From Macrotis lagotis (Eukaryota > Chordata > Mammalia > Peramelemorphia > Peramelidae), in assembly GCF_037893015.1 (NCBI RefSeq), contig NC_133666.1, positions 165,108,611 through 165,172,610 of the forward strand: 64,000 nt of DNA. Reading direction: 5' to 3'. Positions 1 to 10,910 of this stretch are shown piece after piece. The position numbers and the translations under genes are program-made. The notes under the pieces were generated by a model that saw only the letters and a list, made by a program, of their open reading frames with translations, ran no database searches and had not been told where the DNA came from. Position 1 is the stretch's first letter. Each line of letters opens with the position of its first letter.

Positions 1-1055
1 TAAGACAAGAATCATAGTCCAGAAAATAAATGAAACACCAACATTATTTCTGGAGATAGATAATAGCAAATTGTCTCAATTCAATTTATATAAATAATTA
101 CAGAAAATGTCAACTTACATGTACCTTGCATCTACTTAATCCACAATATTTTCCATAATGAAAAGGGGGTAGGGTAATTGTAAGATTTGATCAGTATAAA
201 TTCTGACAATATTTTATTTTTATGGACTCTGATGAACTCAAAGGAAAATAAAACAAAGTAAAGATAAGGGATAGAGTCAAAGGGCTGATTGTTGTATTGG
301 GTTCAGGAAAAAAAAAGGAGGATGTCTAAGAGGACATCACCAAATTAGTTCTTTATCACTGCAAAGGTCTTCTGGGAAACTCTCATTCTGGAATGACAAA
401 TTACAAGAACTAGAAAGAATTTGAATGGGGCAGAAATTAGAGAACTGGACTTCAAGTCAGACCACATAGATGTATAAATATATGTGCATATAATATATAT
501 CTACATGAGTGTGAACATATGAATTATTACTGCATGAATTTAAATATAAATTTACTGTTACCAAATTTTAACTTTGATCTTTTAAATTGAAGGCTCACTT
601 TTTAACAATGTTAATTCATTTTTTCTTTAAACTAAAAGGTTTTTTGGCTGTTTTGGTTTTTGTAAAAAGGAAATTTACATGACATTTCTTACTAGTCCTT
701 TCTAAAGTTGTTCTAAATTCATATACTGCATATGTGTCATGAATATTAATCATTATTTTATGATACTATTAAACTTGTTATATAATTCAATATTATTGTG
801 AAAGTGAAGTTTCTATATTTTTATAGCTATTTATTTGAGTTTTTACCTTGCTAAAAATTTTCTGATGACAATGATTTTGATATGAGTTGCTTATCTTGAT
901 TCTAATGTGCAATATTACAGTTTGGACAATTTTTTTTGTCAGTAAATTGACCCTTGATATTGGCATTATAGGTGAATATTGTGAAAGTATTAGGGTGTTT
1001 CTTGGAAAATTCTGTCACTTTATGAATGCTAACATTTGTAATATGGACCACTAAC
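1..1055. other. AT-rich stretch with no recognised gene
   Basis: I see no convincing open frame, RNA gene or clear repeat here. The sequence is AT-rich with short homopolymer runs and an ATATAT-type stretch near 478-500. It may hold very old repeat remnants that cannot be recognised by eye. Confidence 0.5.
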
Positions 1056-1061
1056 TAGGTT

Positions 1062-1262
1062 GGAAAATAAACTCAACTTCCTGACTTCAGCTATGGACTC
1101 AAATACTTACAAGCTTTGTGACCCTAAGGACGTCAGTTAAGCTTGTTTGCTTCATTTTCCTCATCTATAATATTAGTTGGAGTCATCTTCTCCAATATCT
1201 TTAACCAAGAAAATACCAAATGGGGTTATAAAGAGTTGTAAACAATTGAATAACAAATATTG
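1062..1262 (+). repeat. CORE-SINE with RTE-type 3' tail
   Basis: A degraded tRNA-derived SINE. The body has the typical order TTTGTGACCCTAAGG, then TCATTTTCCTCATCTATAA, which is the MIR/MAR core. The tail reads CCAAGAAAATACCAAATGGG followed by GTTATAAAGAGTTG and a CAATTGAATAACAAA end. That tail resembles the 3' end of RTE/BovB LINEs, which end near GGTCACAAAGAGT...GACTGAACAACAA. Related RTE-tailed copies lie near 5524 and 36175. The substitution load suggests an old insertion. Confidence 0.65.
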
Positions 1263-1324
1263 TTAAGGATATACCAATATTTACAGTTGACTTTGTGTAG
1301 AGAAATGAGGATTCTATTATAGAA

Positions 1325-1575
1325 GCTGTAGGAGTTGTAGAATAGTATACATAGAGAGAGCTATGTAGCAGAATGTATATAGTACAGGACCTGGAATCAT
1401 AAAGATTTGAGCTCAAATCTGGGGCTCAGATATATACTACCTGGGTGACCCTGAACAAGTCACCTGATGATTTGAGCACCTAATTCATATGGTTGTTATA
1501 AGGATCAATTGTGCTAATATTTATATTTGTAAATCTTAAAATGTTATTTAAATATTGTGATGGTGATGATGATCA
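1325..1575 (+). repeat. CORE-SINE (MAR1/MIR-like), degraded
   Basis: The segment contains GACCTGGAATCATAAAGATT, GAGCTCAAATCTGGGGCTCA (a decayed B box) and TGGGTGACCCTGAACAAGTC, then the core and a 3' part ending AAATCTTAAAATGTTATTT. This order matches the marsupial MAR1/MIR-type CORE-SINE. A short ATG/ATC-rich microsatellite (about 1555-1590) follows the tail. No target-site duplication is visible, so it is old. Confidence 0.6.
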
Positions 1576-1680
1576 TGATGATGAAAAAGACCATGGTGAC
1601 AACATCTGGAAATTGGTTCACATCTCCATCTCAACTTCATCTAAAGTGGAAGAGTTCTATTTAAAAAAAACTATAATGTT

Positions 1681-1831
1681 GGATGGCTAGGTGGTACAGT
1701 GGATAGAGCACTGGTCCTGGAGTCAGGAGTACCTGAGTTCACATCTGGCCTCAGACACTTAATGATTACCTAGCTGTGTGGTCTTGGGCAAGCCACTTAA
1801 CCTCATTGCCTTGAAAAACTTAAAAAAAAAA
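1681..1831 (+). repeat. WSINE1-type marsupial SINE
   Basis: A nearly complete copy: head GGATGGCTAGGTGG, A-box-like TGGATAGAGCACTGG, B-box region GTTCACATCTGG, TACCTAGCTGTGTGG, GGGCAAGCCACTTAACC, then an A-rich tail. It is flanked by similar short repeats, ACTATAATGT on the left (about 1670-1679) and ACTGTAATGT on the right (about 1832-1841), as expected for L1-driven insertion. SINEs of this kind are transcribed by RNA polymerase III from the internal boxes and copied by LINE machinery. Confidence 0.9.
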
Positions 1832-1834
1832 ACT

Positions 1835-2261
1835 GTAATGTCATTACATAAAGGGAGCAACATAGAAAAGAAGTTGAAGACCATGGAATAACAAATGGGC
1901 TTTCACCTACAGGAAATTAAGGCACAATCCCTGCCATGAGAATAAAACTATTCCTTTGTGAGTAAATATGATTCCATATTTTCTATGCCAAAGATGAGAA
2001 CCCTTCCTACTCTCAGGTGCTAAGTGCCATAAAGGAGCCATAAGTCAGATAGCAGCAGTGAGCACACCCAAAGACAGGTCTACTGTAAGAGAAAGAGATA
2101 AATCATCAGTTTATCAGGTGAGGGTTAGGTTATTTGAGAGCCACAGAGATTCTTCACCTGTGAGCAAGTCCAGGTCCTTAGTGACCTGGCATCATCATTT
2201 TTGTCATAGCAAAAGGAAGTTTGACATGGCAACTTTTTCATCCCTTGACCCTTATTCTACC
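1835..2261. other. No gene or clear repeat seen
   Basis: Single-copy-looking DNA. The 68-codon open frame at 2058-2264 has no recognisable motif and runs into an L2 relic, so I do not call it a gene. Confidence 0.45.
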
Positions 2262-2560
2262 TAAGTCAATAAGCATTTAATTAGCACCTATTATGTTCCT
2301 AGCACTATGTTAAGTACTAGAGATACAAAGAAAGACAAGAAAAAACAATCCCTGCCCTCTAAGAACTCAAAGTTTAATTGGGGGGGGGGGGGGCACATGC
2401 AAATAACTATGTATAAGCAAAAATTATATGGGATAAATTGGAAATAATCTCAGAGAGAAGATACTAGCACAGAAGGGAAAACTGTGGAGATTTGGACAAG
2501 GTATGCATTAGAACTATTGAACAGACTTGAAATACCAGGAATTAAAGGAATTACTTGATA
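2262..2560 (-). repeat. L2 LINE 3' end, minus strand
   Basis: Read on the plus strand the order is TTAGCACCTATTATGTTCC, CACTATGTTAAGTACTAGAG, ATACAAAG, CCCTGCCCTCTAAG, then GGATAAATTGGAAATAATCT. This is the reverse complement of the L2 3' UTR, which reads GAGGGCAGGGA...TTTGTATCCCCAG...CAGTGCCTGGCACATAGTAGG on its own strand. A 14-base G run sits at 2380-2393. Similar minus-strand L2 3' ends recur near 9510, 48255, 51176, 51600 and 57126. Confidence 0.7.
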
Positions 2561-3754
2561 GAAAGTACCAAAGTGTTCACAATTGAACAACTCTTTGATT
2601 TAAGACCTAGAGACACAGGAATGATGTATGTATTTTGAAATCTTGTTCTGACTCTGAAGTATCAATGGACATGGGAATCTCAGAGTTTGTTATATATTCA
2701 ATAAAAATGGAATTACCATGCTAATCTGGAAATGTAAAAATGGGTATCTTAAAGGAATAATACGGGATGGAATGCACAGTTTCATCTGCAAAGTAGTCAA
2801 AGGATTATTAGTCTGGGGTGACTTGAGGGCAATTATTGGAGGAAAGGTCTGACATGGGACAGGCTTAAGTGGTTTGAGTCCACCTATAGGTCATTCAACC
2901 ATCAAGAAAATAAGGCTCCCACTTGACGTGGGAGGTTATATACATGACCTTCTTCACTCTCTCTTTACTTTCTTCTTTTGTGATCTCATTCAGTCTCATG
3001 GCTTCAAATGTCATACTCAGAGCTATACCATGCCAGGGTGACTAGGTCTTTTTCTCAGGATGGGAAATTTATAGAGTACTAACAACATTATCCTAAGTTT
3101 ACTTTAGCTATTTTTGCTGCCAGAAAGGTCTTTCTTGGCCTTCCCACCCCTGAAGTAGCAGCCTCCTCCTTTTGTAGATATTTTCCCTTTCATTAGTACA
3201 TGATAGTCTGAGGCATGGAGTTCCCTCTTCTATCCACATCCCAGGTCTGTCAACTTCTTACTATGCTTACACTAGGCTTCAGCCATATGCTTCATAAATT
3301 GCTTCTATCTATAGCGATAACTACTAAATCTATACTTCTAACTCTTACCTCTCTAGGGAAGTATAGACCTGCATTGACAGCCATGTCTACTGGGTTGTAA
3401 AAGCAACAACTCAAATATAACATATACAAAAATGAACTTCAATGTTTACTAAAGTTGTTCCTCTTTCCAATAGTTTTCTGATAATAGTAATAGAATTTAC
3501 CTACTCCTCCATATTTAAAAAATAATTTCTATCTATTTTGCTTCTAATCAGGTATCAAAATATGTTATTTCTAACACCATATCCCAAGCACTGAGCTAGG
3601 GAAAGGAGGGATACAAAGACAAAAGTTTATAATATAACTGGAGAAGATCAAACACTTACACTCTATATGATATATACTAAGTGGATAAACAGATTTTGGG
3701 AGCAAGAAGTATCAGGTAAATGTTTCACAACCTACAGTGGTTTTCCTTTAAACA
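2561..3754. other. No gene seen; one short L2 scrap
   Basis: Mostly unrecognised AT-rich DNA. Around 3570-3645 a short piece (CAAGCACTGAGCTAGGG...GGATACAAAGACAAAAG) looks like another minus-strand L2 3' scrap. The 61-codon frame at 3215-3400 shows no domain and is treated as chance. Confidence 0.4.
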
Positions 3755-4545
3755 TTTTTTAAAATGTAATTTTTTTATTGTTAACATTTCTTAATTTTCA
3801 ATTTCAAATTCTTTTTCTGCCTCTAGTCCCTTCTCTAACTACTGATAAAGCAAGCAAAAATGATATCAATTAAACATGAGGAATCATGTTGCAAAAAAAA
3901 AAGGTAAAAGATGAGAAAAACATACTTCAATTTGCTCTCAGAGTTCATTAATTCTCTTTCTAGAGGTAAGGAACATTTTTCTTCAAGAGTCTTTTGAATT
4001 TGTCTTAGATAAATTTTGACAAAGTCTTTCACATTTGAGTATCATTGAAACATTGCTGTTACTGTGTATAGTCTACTGGTTTTGTTCACTTCATTTTGCA
4101 TCAATTCATATAGGTCTTCTCATCTTTTTTGTTGTTTTTTTTCTGAAACCATTCTGCTTATTTCTTTACAGCTCAATATTACTCCATCACAATCATATGC
4201 CACATCTTATTCATCCATTTTCCCAACTGATGAGCATCCCCCTCAATTATCATTTCTTTGAGACCACTAAAAGAACTGCTAGACCTAGTAGTGTTATTAC
4301 TGAGCCAAAGGATATGCATGGTTCTATAGCCCTTTGGGCATAGTTCCAAATTGTTCTCCAGAATAGTGGGACCAGTTCCAACACTACCAAGAGTTCATTA
4401 GAATACTTATAGTTCCACATCCCCCTCCAATATTTGTTATTTCTGGAAAATATAATACCTCAGAGTTTTTATAATTTGCATTTCTTAAATAAAAAGTGAT
4501 ATAGAACATTTGTAATAGTATTCTAAAATGTCATCCCACATCCAT
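3755..4545 (-). repeat. L1 LINE 3' end, minus strand
   Basis: Plus-strand text includes TCATTTTGCATCAATTCATA, CAGCTCAATATTACTCCATC, CATTTTCCCAACTGATGAGC and GGGCATAGTTCCAAATTGTT. These are the reverse complement of the marsupial L1 3' region, which runs from AGAGCAATTTGGAA through GGGGAATGGCTGAAC to GTAATGGAATATTATTG. The ORF2 end and the 3' UTR are represented. The UTR text resembles that of the older L1 at 16816-17232. The open frames at 3835-4343 are shadows of it. Confidence 0.75.
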
Positions 4546-4559
4546 TTCTTTTTTTCATT

Positions 4560-4780
4560 GATTTTATCCTTTATAGACTGCCCTTCTTACTCTTCCCTAT
4601 ACTAAGATCTGGTCAAGCCAGTACTCTAATCAGTATCCTTCAATGGTTCTCTATTATCTATTTAATAATTTCAAAGTCTTTTGTTTGGCAACAAAAACTT
4701 CTACAATCGGGGCAATACGATTTTCCTCATATCATTGCCACCTATATATGCATTAAGTGCTCTAATACATTACTAATATA
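4560..4780 (+). repeat. Probable L2-like LINE fragment
   Basis: TCCTTCAATGGTTCTCTATT followed by CAAAGTCTTTTGTTTGGCAA resembles the L2 reverse-transcriptase C-terminal region, which usually reads LQWLPI...K...LCLAFKALH and is DNA like CTCCAGTGGCTCCCTATTAC. The match is short and diverged, so the family is provisional. Confidence 0.4.
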
Positions 4781-5523
4781 TTATCCAAACAAGTTAGAGT
4801 ACAAAGAAACAATTAATTGTCTCACCACTGTTGAAAGTTATTGCTCTCACTGTAATGAAAGGTCTCATTAACTTTTGGCTGCCATATCACACTATTCATA
4901 TTGAACATACATTCTACTAAAGCTTCCAAACTGGTTTTCAGACTTTCACATTCTGATCTGCTTTTCCCTTCTATTATTTGAGAAGTGTAATTGCTGAATC
5001 TCAGTATAAGACTATCCTTATTGAATTTCATCTGAGTAGGTTAAACAAAATACTCTACTATATAGCTATCTAGGATTCTGGCTCTATAATTCAACATGGT
5101 AGTGATTCCTCCAAGCTTTAAATCTTCTGAATATAGGGCAAACATCATCTATGACTATATCCAAGGCCTTTATAAAAATGCTAAATAGCACAGGGTCCAA
5201 GACAGATGCATTGGTCTTTCCACTGGAGTCCTTCATCTTGGACAATTAACCATGAATGACCTCTCCTTGAGTCTGACCTTTCAACCAATTCTAAATCCAT
5301 ATAACTTTGCCTTCATCTGGCCCATATTTACTATATTTTTTCCCATAAAATTGAGATCATAGTATCAGATACTTTACTAAAATCTGAATAAATTATTATC
5401 TATATGATTCCCCTGATCAATCAATATATGAACTATAGTAGAGAAGAAAATCAGGTTCTTTTGGAATGACTAGTTCTTGAGGAAATTATAGATATACTTT
5501 GGCTCTTTGTAATCACTGCTTTA

Positions 5524-5762
5524 GGAAGTTACAGGATACAATGGATAGAATATAAAGCCTGGAGTCAGGAGGATGTGACTCTACTTCAAATTAAGGCTCA
5601 GATACTTATTAGCTGTATGAACAAGTCACTTAACCCTGTGTGCCTTAGTTTCCTCATGTATAAAATAAGCTAGAGAAGGAAATGCTAACCAGTTCAGTAT
5701 CTTTGTCAAGAAAATCATATATGGGATTATGAAGATTCAGACATGATTGACAACAAAATTTG
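5524..5762 (+). repeat. CORE-SINE with RTE-type tail, inside CR1/L3
   Basis: Head CAATGGATAGAATATAAAGC, GCCTGGAGTCAGG, TCACTTAACCCTGTGTGCCT, TTTCCTCATGTATAAAATAA, then the tail CAAGAAAATCATATATGGGA and GATTCAGACATGATTGACAA. This is a full SINE with an RTE/BovB-like 3' end. It splits the CR1/L3 text between GTAATCACTGCTTTAG and CATCTGTTTAATGATCC, so it is younger than that element. Confidence 0.75.
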
Positions 5763-6400
5763 AAGTTTTATTTTCATAATTTTCATTAATCATCTGTTTA
5801 ATGATCCATTCTAAGAATTTTCCAGGAACAGAAGTCAAGTTTACTGGGTCCATAATTGGCAGGCCATTTTTTTTTCTGAAAATGAAAGCATTTACCTTTG
5901 TCTAATCTTGCAGTACTTCTTCCATTTTCTATGGTTTCTGAAATATTACTAATTATCACTAATAATCCCTTCTGCCAGTTCTTTCAGTATCTGAAACTAT
6001 GGTTCAACTGGACCAGTAGACTTGATTTCATCAAGGACAGTTATATAGTCTCTTATTAATTCATTAATTATCTTGGAATATCAAGTCCTTATTAGCCATA
6101 TTGTTCTATCTTTTCCAGGCCAAACTTCTTTCTTCTTTGGAAAGAAAATTAAACAAAGTAAAGATTGAGTATGTCTGTCTTCTTTCCAGTATCAAGATCC
6201 CATCCCAGTCATGGTCCTCTTTTGAATTTGTTACTCCCCTTTCCACAAAAATAACTTTTAAAAAAAATCACACTTGCTTGTCATTTTTTCTCATTGGCCT
6301 AAACTCTTTATGATCTCTAATTCCTCATGCACATATGTTCCTCATTTACTATCTGCTCTCATTTTAAGTTTCTGTGCTTGTCTTTTAAAAAGTATAAATT

Positions 6401-6560
6401 GGGCGGCTAGGTGGCATAGTGGATAGAGCACTGGCCCTAGAGTCAGGAGTACCTGAGTTCAAATCCAGCCTCAGATACTTAATAATTACCTAGCTGTGTG
6501 GCCTTGGGCAAGCCACTTAACCCCATTGCCTTGCAAAAAAAAAAAATCCTAAAAAAAAAA
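6401..6560 (+). repeat. WSINE1-type SINE, inside CR1/L3
   Basis: Head GGGCGGCTAGGTGGCATAGT, then TGGATAGAGCACTGGCCC, GTTCAAATCCAGCC, TACCTAGCTGTGTGGCCTTG and an A-rich tail. Imperfect flanking repeats AAAGTATAAATT (about 6389-6400) and AAAATATAAGTT (about 6562-6573) are likely the target-site duplication. It interrupts the CR1/L3 relic at 4790-7560. Confidence 0.9.
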
Positions 6561-7949
6561 GAAAAAATATAAGTTGCTTGATATTTCCTGTGTATTCATA
6601 TCAACTTCATTTTTTTTAAAAGATTTTCTCCTTATCTCATTCAGACTGAAAGTTTAGGACCTATATGGTCCCAAACTTCTTTTATCATCATAGGAGATTT
6701 AGTCCCCTTTTTTTTCTTAACTTAGGCAATCTAGTTGCCTTCCATCAGCTCTGGGCTCACCACAATAATTCTGAACCTTGTACAGACAATCAATTCTCTT
6801 AGAAAAATCCCTGAAGCTGACCTCAGATTTCCTGGAAATAAGGATTAAAGGCATTGATGAGTCCATACCTGGTCACAACTTCTTTCTTGAAAGTTTCTCA
6901 ATTCTTTGCAGGTGACTTCTAAAAAGTTTTAGTCTGTCCTTCCTTCCTTTGAAATCCTTGAAATCTGTTTTCCCAAAATCTATGGTGAACAAACTATGTC
7001 TAGTTTTCTGGACATCTTTAATATATCCATATATTATTAACATATATATGTATATGTCAGGAGGTAGTGGTCATTCCCCAAACTTCCTTATATTTCTTCA
7101 ATGGCAAGCATTTCCTTCTTCTTAGTGAGAATGAGATCAAGTATAGTTTCTACCCATTGGGTTTCTCCACCCTTAGGATGACAAAATTGTCATAAAATGA
7201 AGAAATTACTCTTCTGTTTTCAAAAGAAAAAGAACTCTAGCAGATTTCTGCTACATTTTTCAAATTCCTACAAATATTCCTTTCTTCCTGTGTAGCCCAT
7301 AGTCTAATTCAATGACAAAATCATTAGATTTTTTTCCTTCCATTGACCATCACCCAAATGTTCTCCATCATGGTTCCTGAGTTTCTTCATAAGACTTCTT
7401 TGATATAAAGATCTACCTCTTCTCATTGATTTTTGACAATCCAAATTCTTTCAAATTGATTATAATTCTATTCTTCACTTCACTTTGTATCATCTTATCT
7501 TCCTAGTACTTAGCTATTGGAGCACTATAAAATATTAATAAATGTCTAATCAAGATTTTTGTTTTCTAATGTTTTTCATTTTTTCATATTTTTTTCTTAA
7601 GTTCTACATTCTTCTTTTTCTGGCCCCCCATATTCTTAAAAGAACTTTCCTTTATTAATCCTTTATTTTTATAACCCCAAAATAGGGACTTTCCATTTAC
7701 CTTAGAGCAAACAAACTCCTTTTCATATTCAAATTTTCTCATCCTTCATTTCTAATTTAGAGGATTCAAATCAGAGGATAGATAATGAATCAGGGGAAAT
7801 GGCTCCTGGTGAAGATGGGACTTCTAGAAAAGTTAATATTAGGAAACCAATCTACTAAAGGACTAAAACATGCAAACAAATACATAGTAACATATGAAGA
7901 GTGAAAATTAACAGAGATAAAACTAAATCCTGCATAAAATTTAAGGGGA

Positions 7950-8330
7950 TGTGTTATTCTCATCAGAGGACAATAAAAAATGTTTTTTTAAAAAAGATAG
8001 CTCTGACATTGGACTTTAAAGATTGTGAAAAAATTAAAGGGACAGATGGTTTGGTGTGGGGGATGAAGAAGGAAGAAGGCACAGGAGAAATGCTTCAGGG
8101 TACATTCAGAGATTTGTAGAAGGGAGTAATATGACAGAGGTATAGAAGATAAGTATGGTGTCAGATTGTGATGGTTCTGAAAGGAAAAGGTATTTGGTTT
8201 TATTTAAATGGCAATAGAAAGTCATTGAATATTTTTCATTGAAGAAGGGACATGACCAGATTTAGCAATAATAAGAACCATTCTGGTAAAAGTCTGAAGG
8301 GTGAATTGTAATGAGAATGAAAGAATTCTT
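7950..8330 (-). repeat. L2 LINE fragment, minus strand
   Basis: GGCAATAGAAAGTCATTGAA, GAAGAAGGGACATGACCAGA and AAGAACCATTCTGG follow the reverse complement of the end of the L2 ORF and its 3' UTR (usual form: GGGAGCCACTGAAGG...GAGTGACATGATCAGATC...ATCATTTTGGC). The 72-codon frame at 7901-8119 is antisense text of this repeat. Confidence 0.6.
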
Positions 8331-8334
8331 TCCT

Positions 8335-8565
8335 TATTTGAATTTAGTTTAATTCAATGATTGAGCAATTATTTGACCAACTGTGGGTAAGATACTCTGA
8401 GGTTGAAGAGAAGAAAAATGATAAATTATCTATCATCAGGGGACTTACAATTTTTTAAAACTATGTGTATAAATGGTTACAATAAAAATGAAAATATGTA
8501 AGGAAGATAGTTTTCTAGCTACAGGGTTAAGGAATACTTCATGGAGGTGGTAACATGTTAGGATT
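8335..8565 (-). repeat. Second L2 3' end, minus strand
   Basis: ATACTCTGAGGTTGAAGAGA, ATCAGGGGACTTACAATTTT and GGTTAAGGAATACTTCATGG are L2 3' UTR text on the minus strand. ORF-end text lies to the left of this UTR text, so it cannot be the same copy as 7950-8330. Two L2 insertions lie head to tail. Confidence 0.5.
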
Positions 8566-9371
8566 GGTGAGGTGAGAACATGAGAAAGCATTAATAAAAT
8601 TTTGTTCCTAATGCTTAGGTTAAAACAAATTTTAAAATCTTTCTCAGCTCTTCTTTTGATATCTTTTGAAGAATATAGTAATATTCTAGGAACAAATCTA
8701 GGACTACAAAACTATAGGACTAATTTTCAAGTATTGCCTATTATACATGGTAGTCAGGTGAGCTTAGACTTCATATTGAAAGATAAAGTGGGAGTGGGAG
8801 ATGACCCCCTAAATCCTTTCCAGAGTTGGCATTCTAAGAAATTATGAAAAATTCTGATGTTCTAAGCCCAGCAAGTAGGGCTGAAAGTTTGTCCAAGGCT
8901 GCTGCTCCTATAGCATTCAATCAACTCTGCCAGTTACACTACAACAAAAATGGTTCTAGTAGACTAGTCTCCTGATAGTTCAAAAAAAAAAAAATGAGGC
9001 ATTGTATGTTACTTAATAATTAACAAAATATTTACTTAACCAAAGCTAGATAAGGTTATTCAACAAGGATAGGTATTAAGGACACATTAAATTGATTTAG
9101 CTGAGTTAAACTTCTTTACTTGGATTACCCATTATAGTCTGCCAAGCATCTGAGAATGCTTGGAATTCCTTATGGCTGTTTAGTACTCAAGAAACTAGGA
9201 AGTAATGTCAACAGTTTGAGCCTTTAGTCCCCTGAGTTAACCAAATCTCAAAAATACCTTTTCAGGAAAAAAAAAATACTTCTTAATTTACATGGGCAGA
9301 AGTTAGAATGCTGCTTCTATAATATCCAGATAAGCCAGCATTCGAATTACCTGGCCAGAATACTCTAAGAA
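8566..9371. other. No gene or clear repeat seen
   Basis: Single-copy-looking DNA. The 81-codon frame at 8602-8847 shows no motif, signal peptide or repeat match and is treated as chance. Confidence 0.4.
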
Positions 9372-9509
<138 letters not shown>

Positions 9510-9695
9510 CTGTTAAGCACCAACTATGCCTAGTAACTAGATGGGTTAAGCTAAAACAATCCAAAAACAACCCCTAGCGTTAAAGAAATGACAGTCTAAT
9601 AAATCAATAGTTAATTTTATAAAGCACTTATAAGCCAAGAATTATGCTAAGAATTTAAGAAAAAAGGAAACAATCCATGCCCTCAAATGTAAAAT
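9510..9695 (-). repeat. Two adjacent L2 3' scraps, minus strand
   Basis: TTAAGCACCAACTATGCC (9513 onward) and then TAAAGCACTTATAAGCCAAG...AACAATCCATGCCCTCAAA (9616 onward) each look like the start of a minus-strand L2 3' end. Two different copies, or a local duplication of one, are equally possible. Confidence 0.5.
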
Positions 9696-10655
9696 TAAAA
9701 AAAAAGTTTCTTTCAATGATACAAACCTCCTCACTTAGCTTGTCATCACACCAAAGTAGTAAACAGGGATTGTCACTAGCATAACCTGCTATAGAATCTG
9801 TAACCAAATATATTTCTTTCTATCCAAGATCCAGACCCAAACATTCCAAATGATGTTACATCAGAAATTGGTTTAAGATTTTGTGAATCTCAAAGGAAAT
9901 TCTATATGTCAAAATGGAGCCAGGCCCAGAATCTGGATCTCTGTTCCTATCCAAATTAAATATCAGAGGGAAAGGAGTAACACCACGATATAGTCCTCGA
10001 TAATAAAGGAAGGTACCCACACTAGCTATTGAAGGATATTGAAAAGTGTTGCTTTGGGGGAAAATAGGTAGAAAGTTTCTGTACCTGTCCTGTCCCGGTC
10101 AACCAAGGTCACTTTGTATCCAATTAGATAGACATCAATTCCAACAAAACATGAAAACATGAATAGGAAAAAAATAATGTTGCAATGAATGAATAGAAGT
10201 CAATCAAAATGAGTAAATTGGCATGGGTCAGCTAATGAGAGAAATTTCTTTCAGCAGAGTCCAATAACACCTATTCTGTAATACTTGAGAAAATTGTAGT
10301 TGTCACTAAAAAATTACTAGTAATAATTTTAAGGACATTTAAGGTGAATAGGTAAGTTGCTTAAGTTTGAGAATGAAGCATCACTGAGTTTACCCTTTAA
10401 AAAGGAACAAAAATAACTGAAAAGGAACAAAAATAACAGGAAATAACTGAGTAGACAGCTTCACATCAATGCCTGGGAATCTGAAATAAAAATCAGCATG
10501 AATTTCAATCATCCTAGATTTAGGGTGGTTAAAGTCAGGAGGTACAATAATAATTGGATCCCCGAATAGCATTCCATTGGTATTCGTAAAAGTCTAGTCT
10601 CTGGGTTTTCCTTTCTTTAAGCCTCCTCATTAATATATATATATATACACATATA
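9696..10655. other. No gene seen; small AT microsatellite
   Basis: Unrecognised DNA. A short TATATA tract lies at about 10633-10660 just before an L1 start. A 22-base block containing AAAAGGAACAAAAATAAC occurs twice in a row near 10397-10438. Confidence 0.4.
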
Positions 10656-10753
10656 TATAATTGAGGTGGGTGGAGTTAAGATGGCATAGTGGAGACATGA
10701 AGTCCCACAAGTTCTCCCCCAGACCACTCAAAATACCTTTAAAACAATGAATC

Positions 10754-10910
10754 TGGGTGGCTAAGTGGTGCAGTGGATAGAGCACTGGCCCTGGAGTCAG
10801 GAGTACCTGAGTTCAAATCTGGCCTCAGACACTTAATAATTACCTAGCTGTGTGGCCTTGGGCAAGCCACTTAACTGCATTGCCTTGCAAAAAAAATTAA
10901 ATAAATAAAT
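10754..10910 (+). repeat. WSINE1-type SINE, inside the L1 5' leader
   Basis: Head TGGGTGGCTAAGTGGTGCAG, GCACTGGCCCTGGAGTCAGG, GTTCAAATCTGGCC, TACCTAGCTGTGTGGCC, then an A-rich tail with AAAT units. Similar flanks AAAACAATGAATCT and AAAATAATGTCT fit a diverged target-site duplication. The L1 leader continues directly after the right flank. Confidence 0.85.

Larger units (their letters stand above)
4790..7560 (-). repeat. Long CR1/L3 LINE relic, minus strand, interrupted by two SINEs
   Basis: Successive plus-strand blocks follow the reverse complement of the mammalian CR1/L3 element: TTTTGGCTGCCATATCACAC (4875), AAATAGCACAGGGTCCAAGA (5183), GACCTTTCAACCAATTCTAA (5275), ATGATCCATTCTAAGAATTT (5801), GCCAGTTCTTTCAGTATCTG (5972), TTGATTTCATCAAGGACAGT (6022) and AGTGAGAATGAGATCAAGTA (7124). 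The order and spacing agree with one insertion of about 2.4 kb once the SINEs at 5524-5762 and 6401-6560 are removed. It covers the 3' UTR and part of ORF2. It is too decayed for any intact frame. Confidence 0.75.

Noticed and set aside
1741-1800. tRNA-like A and B boxes in the SINE as a true tRNA gene
   Set aside because: The boxes belong to tRNA-derived SINEs with a non-tRNA body and A tail. No cloverleaf can be drawn with an anticodon arm in any copy I checked by eye.
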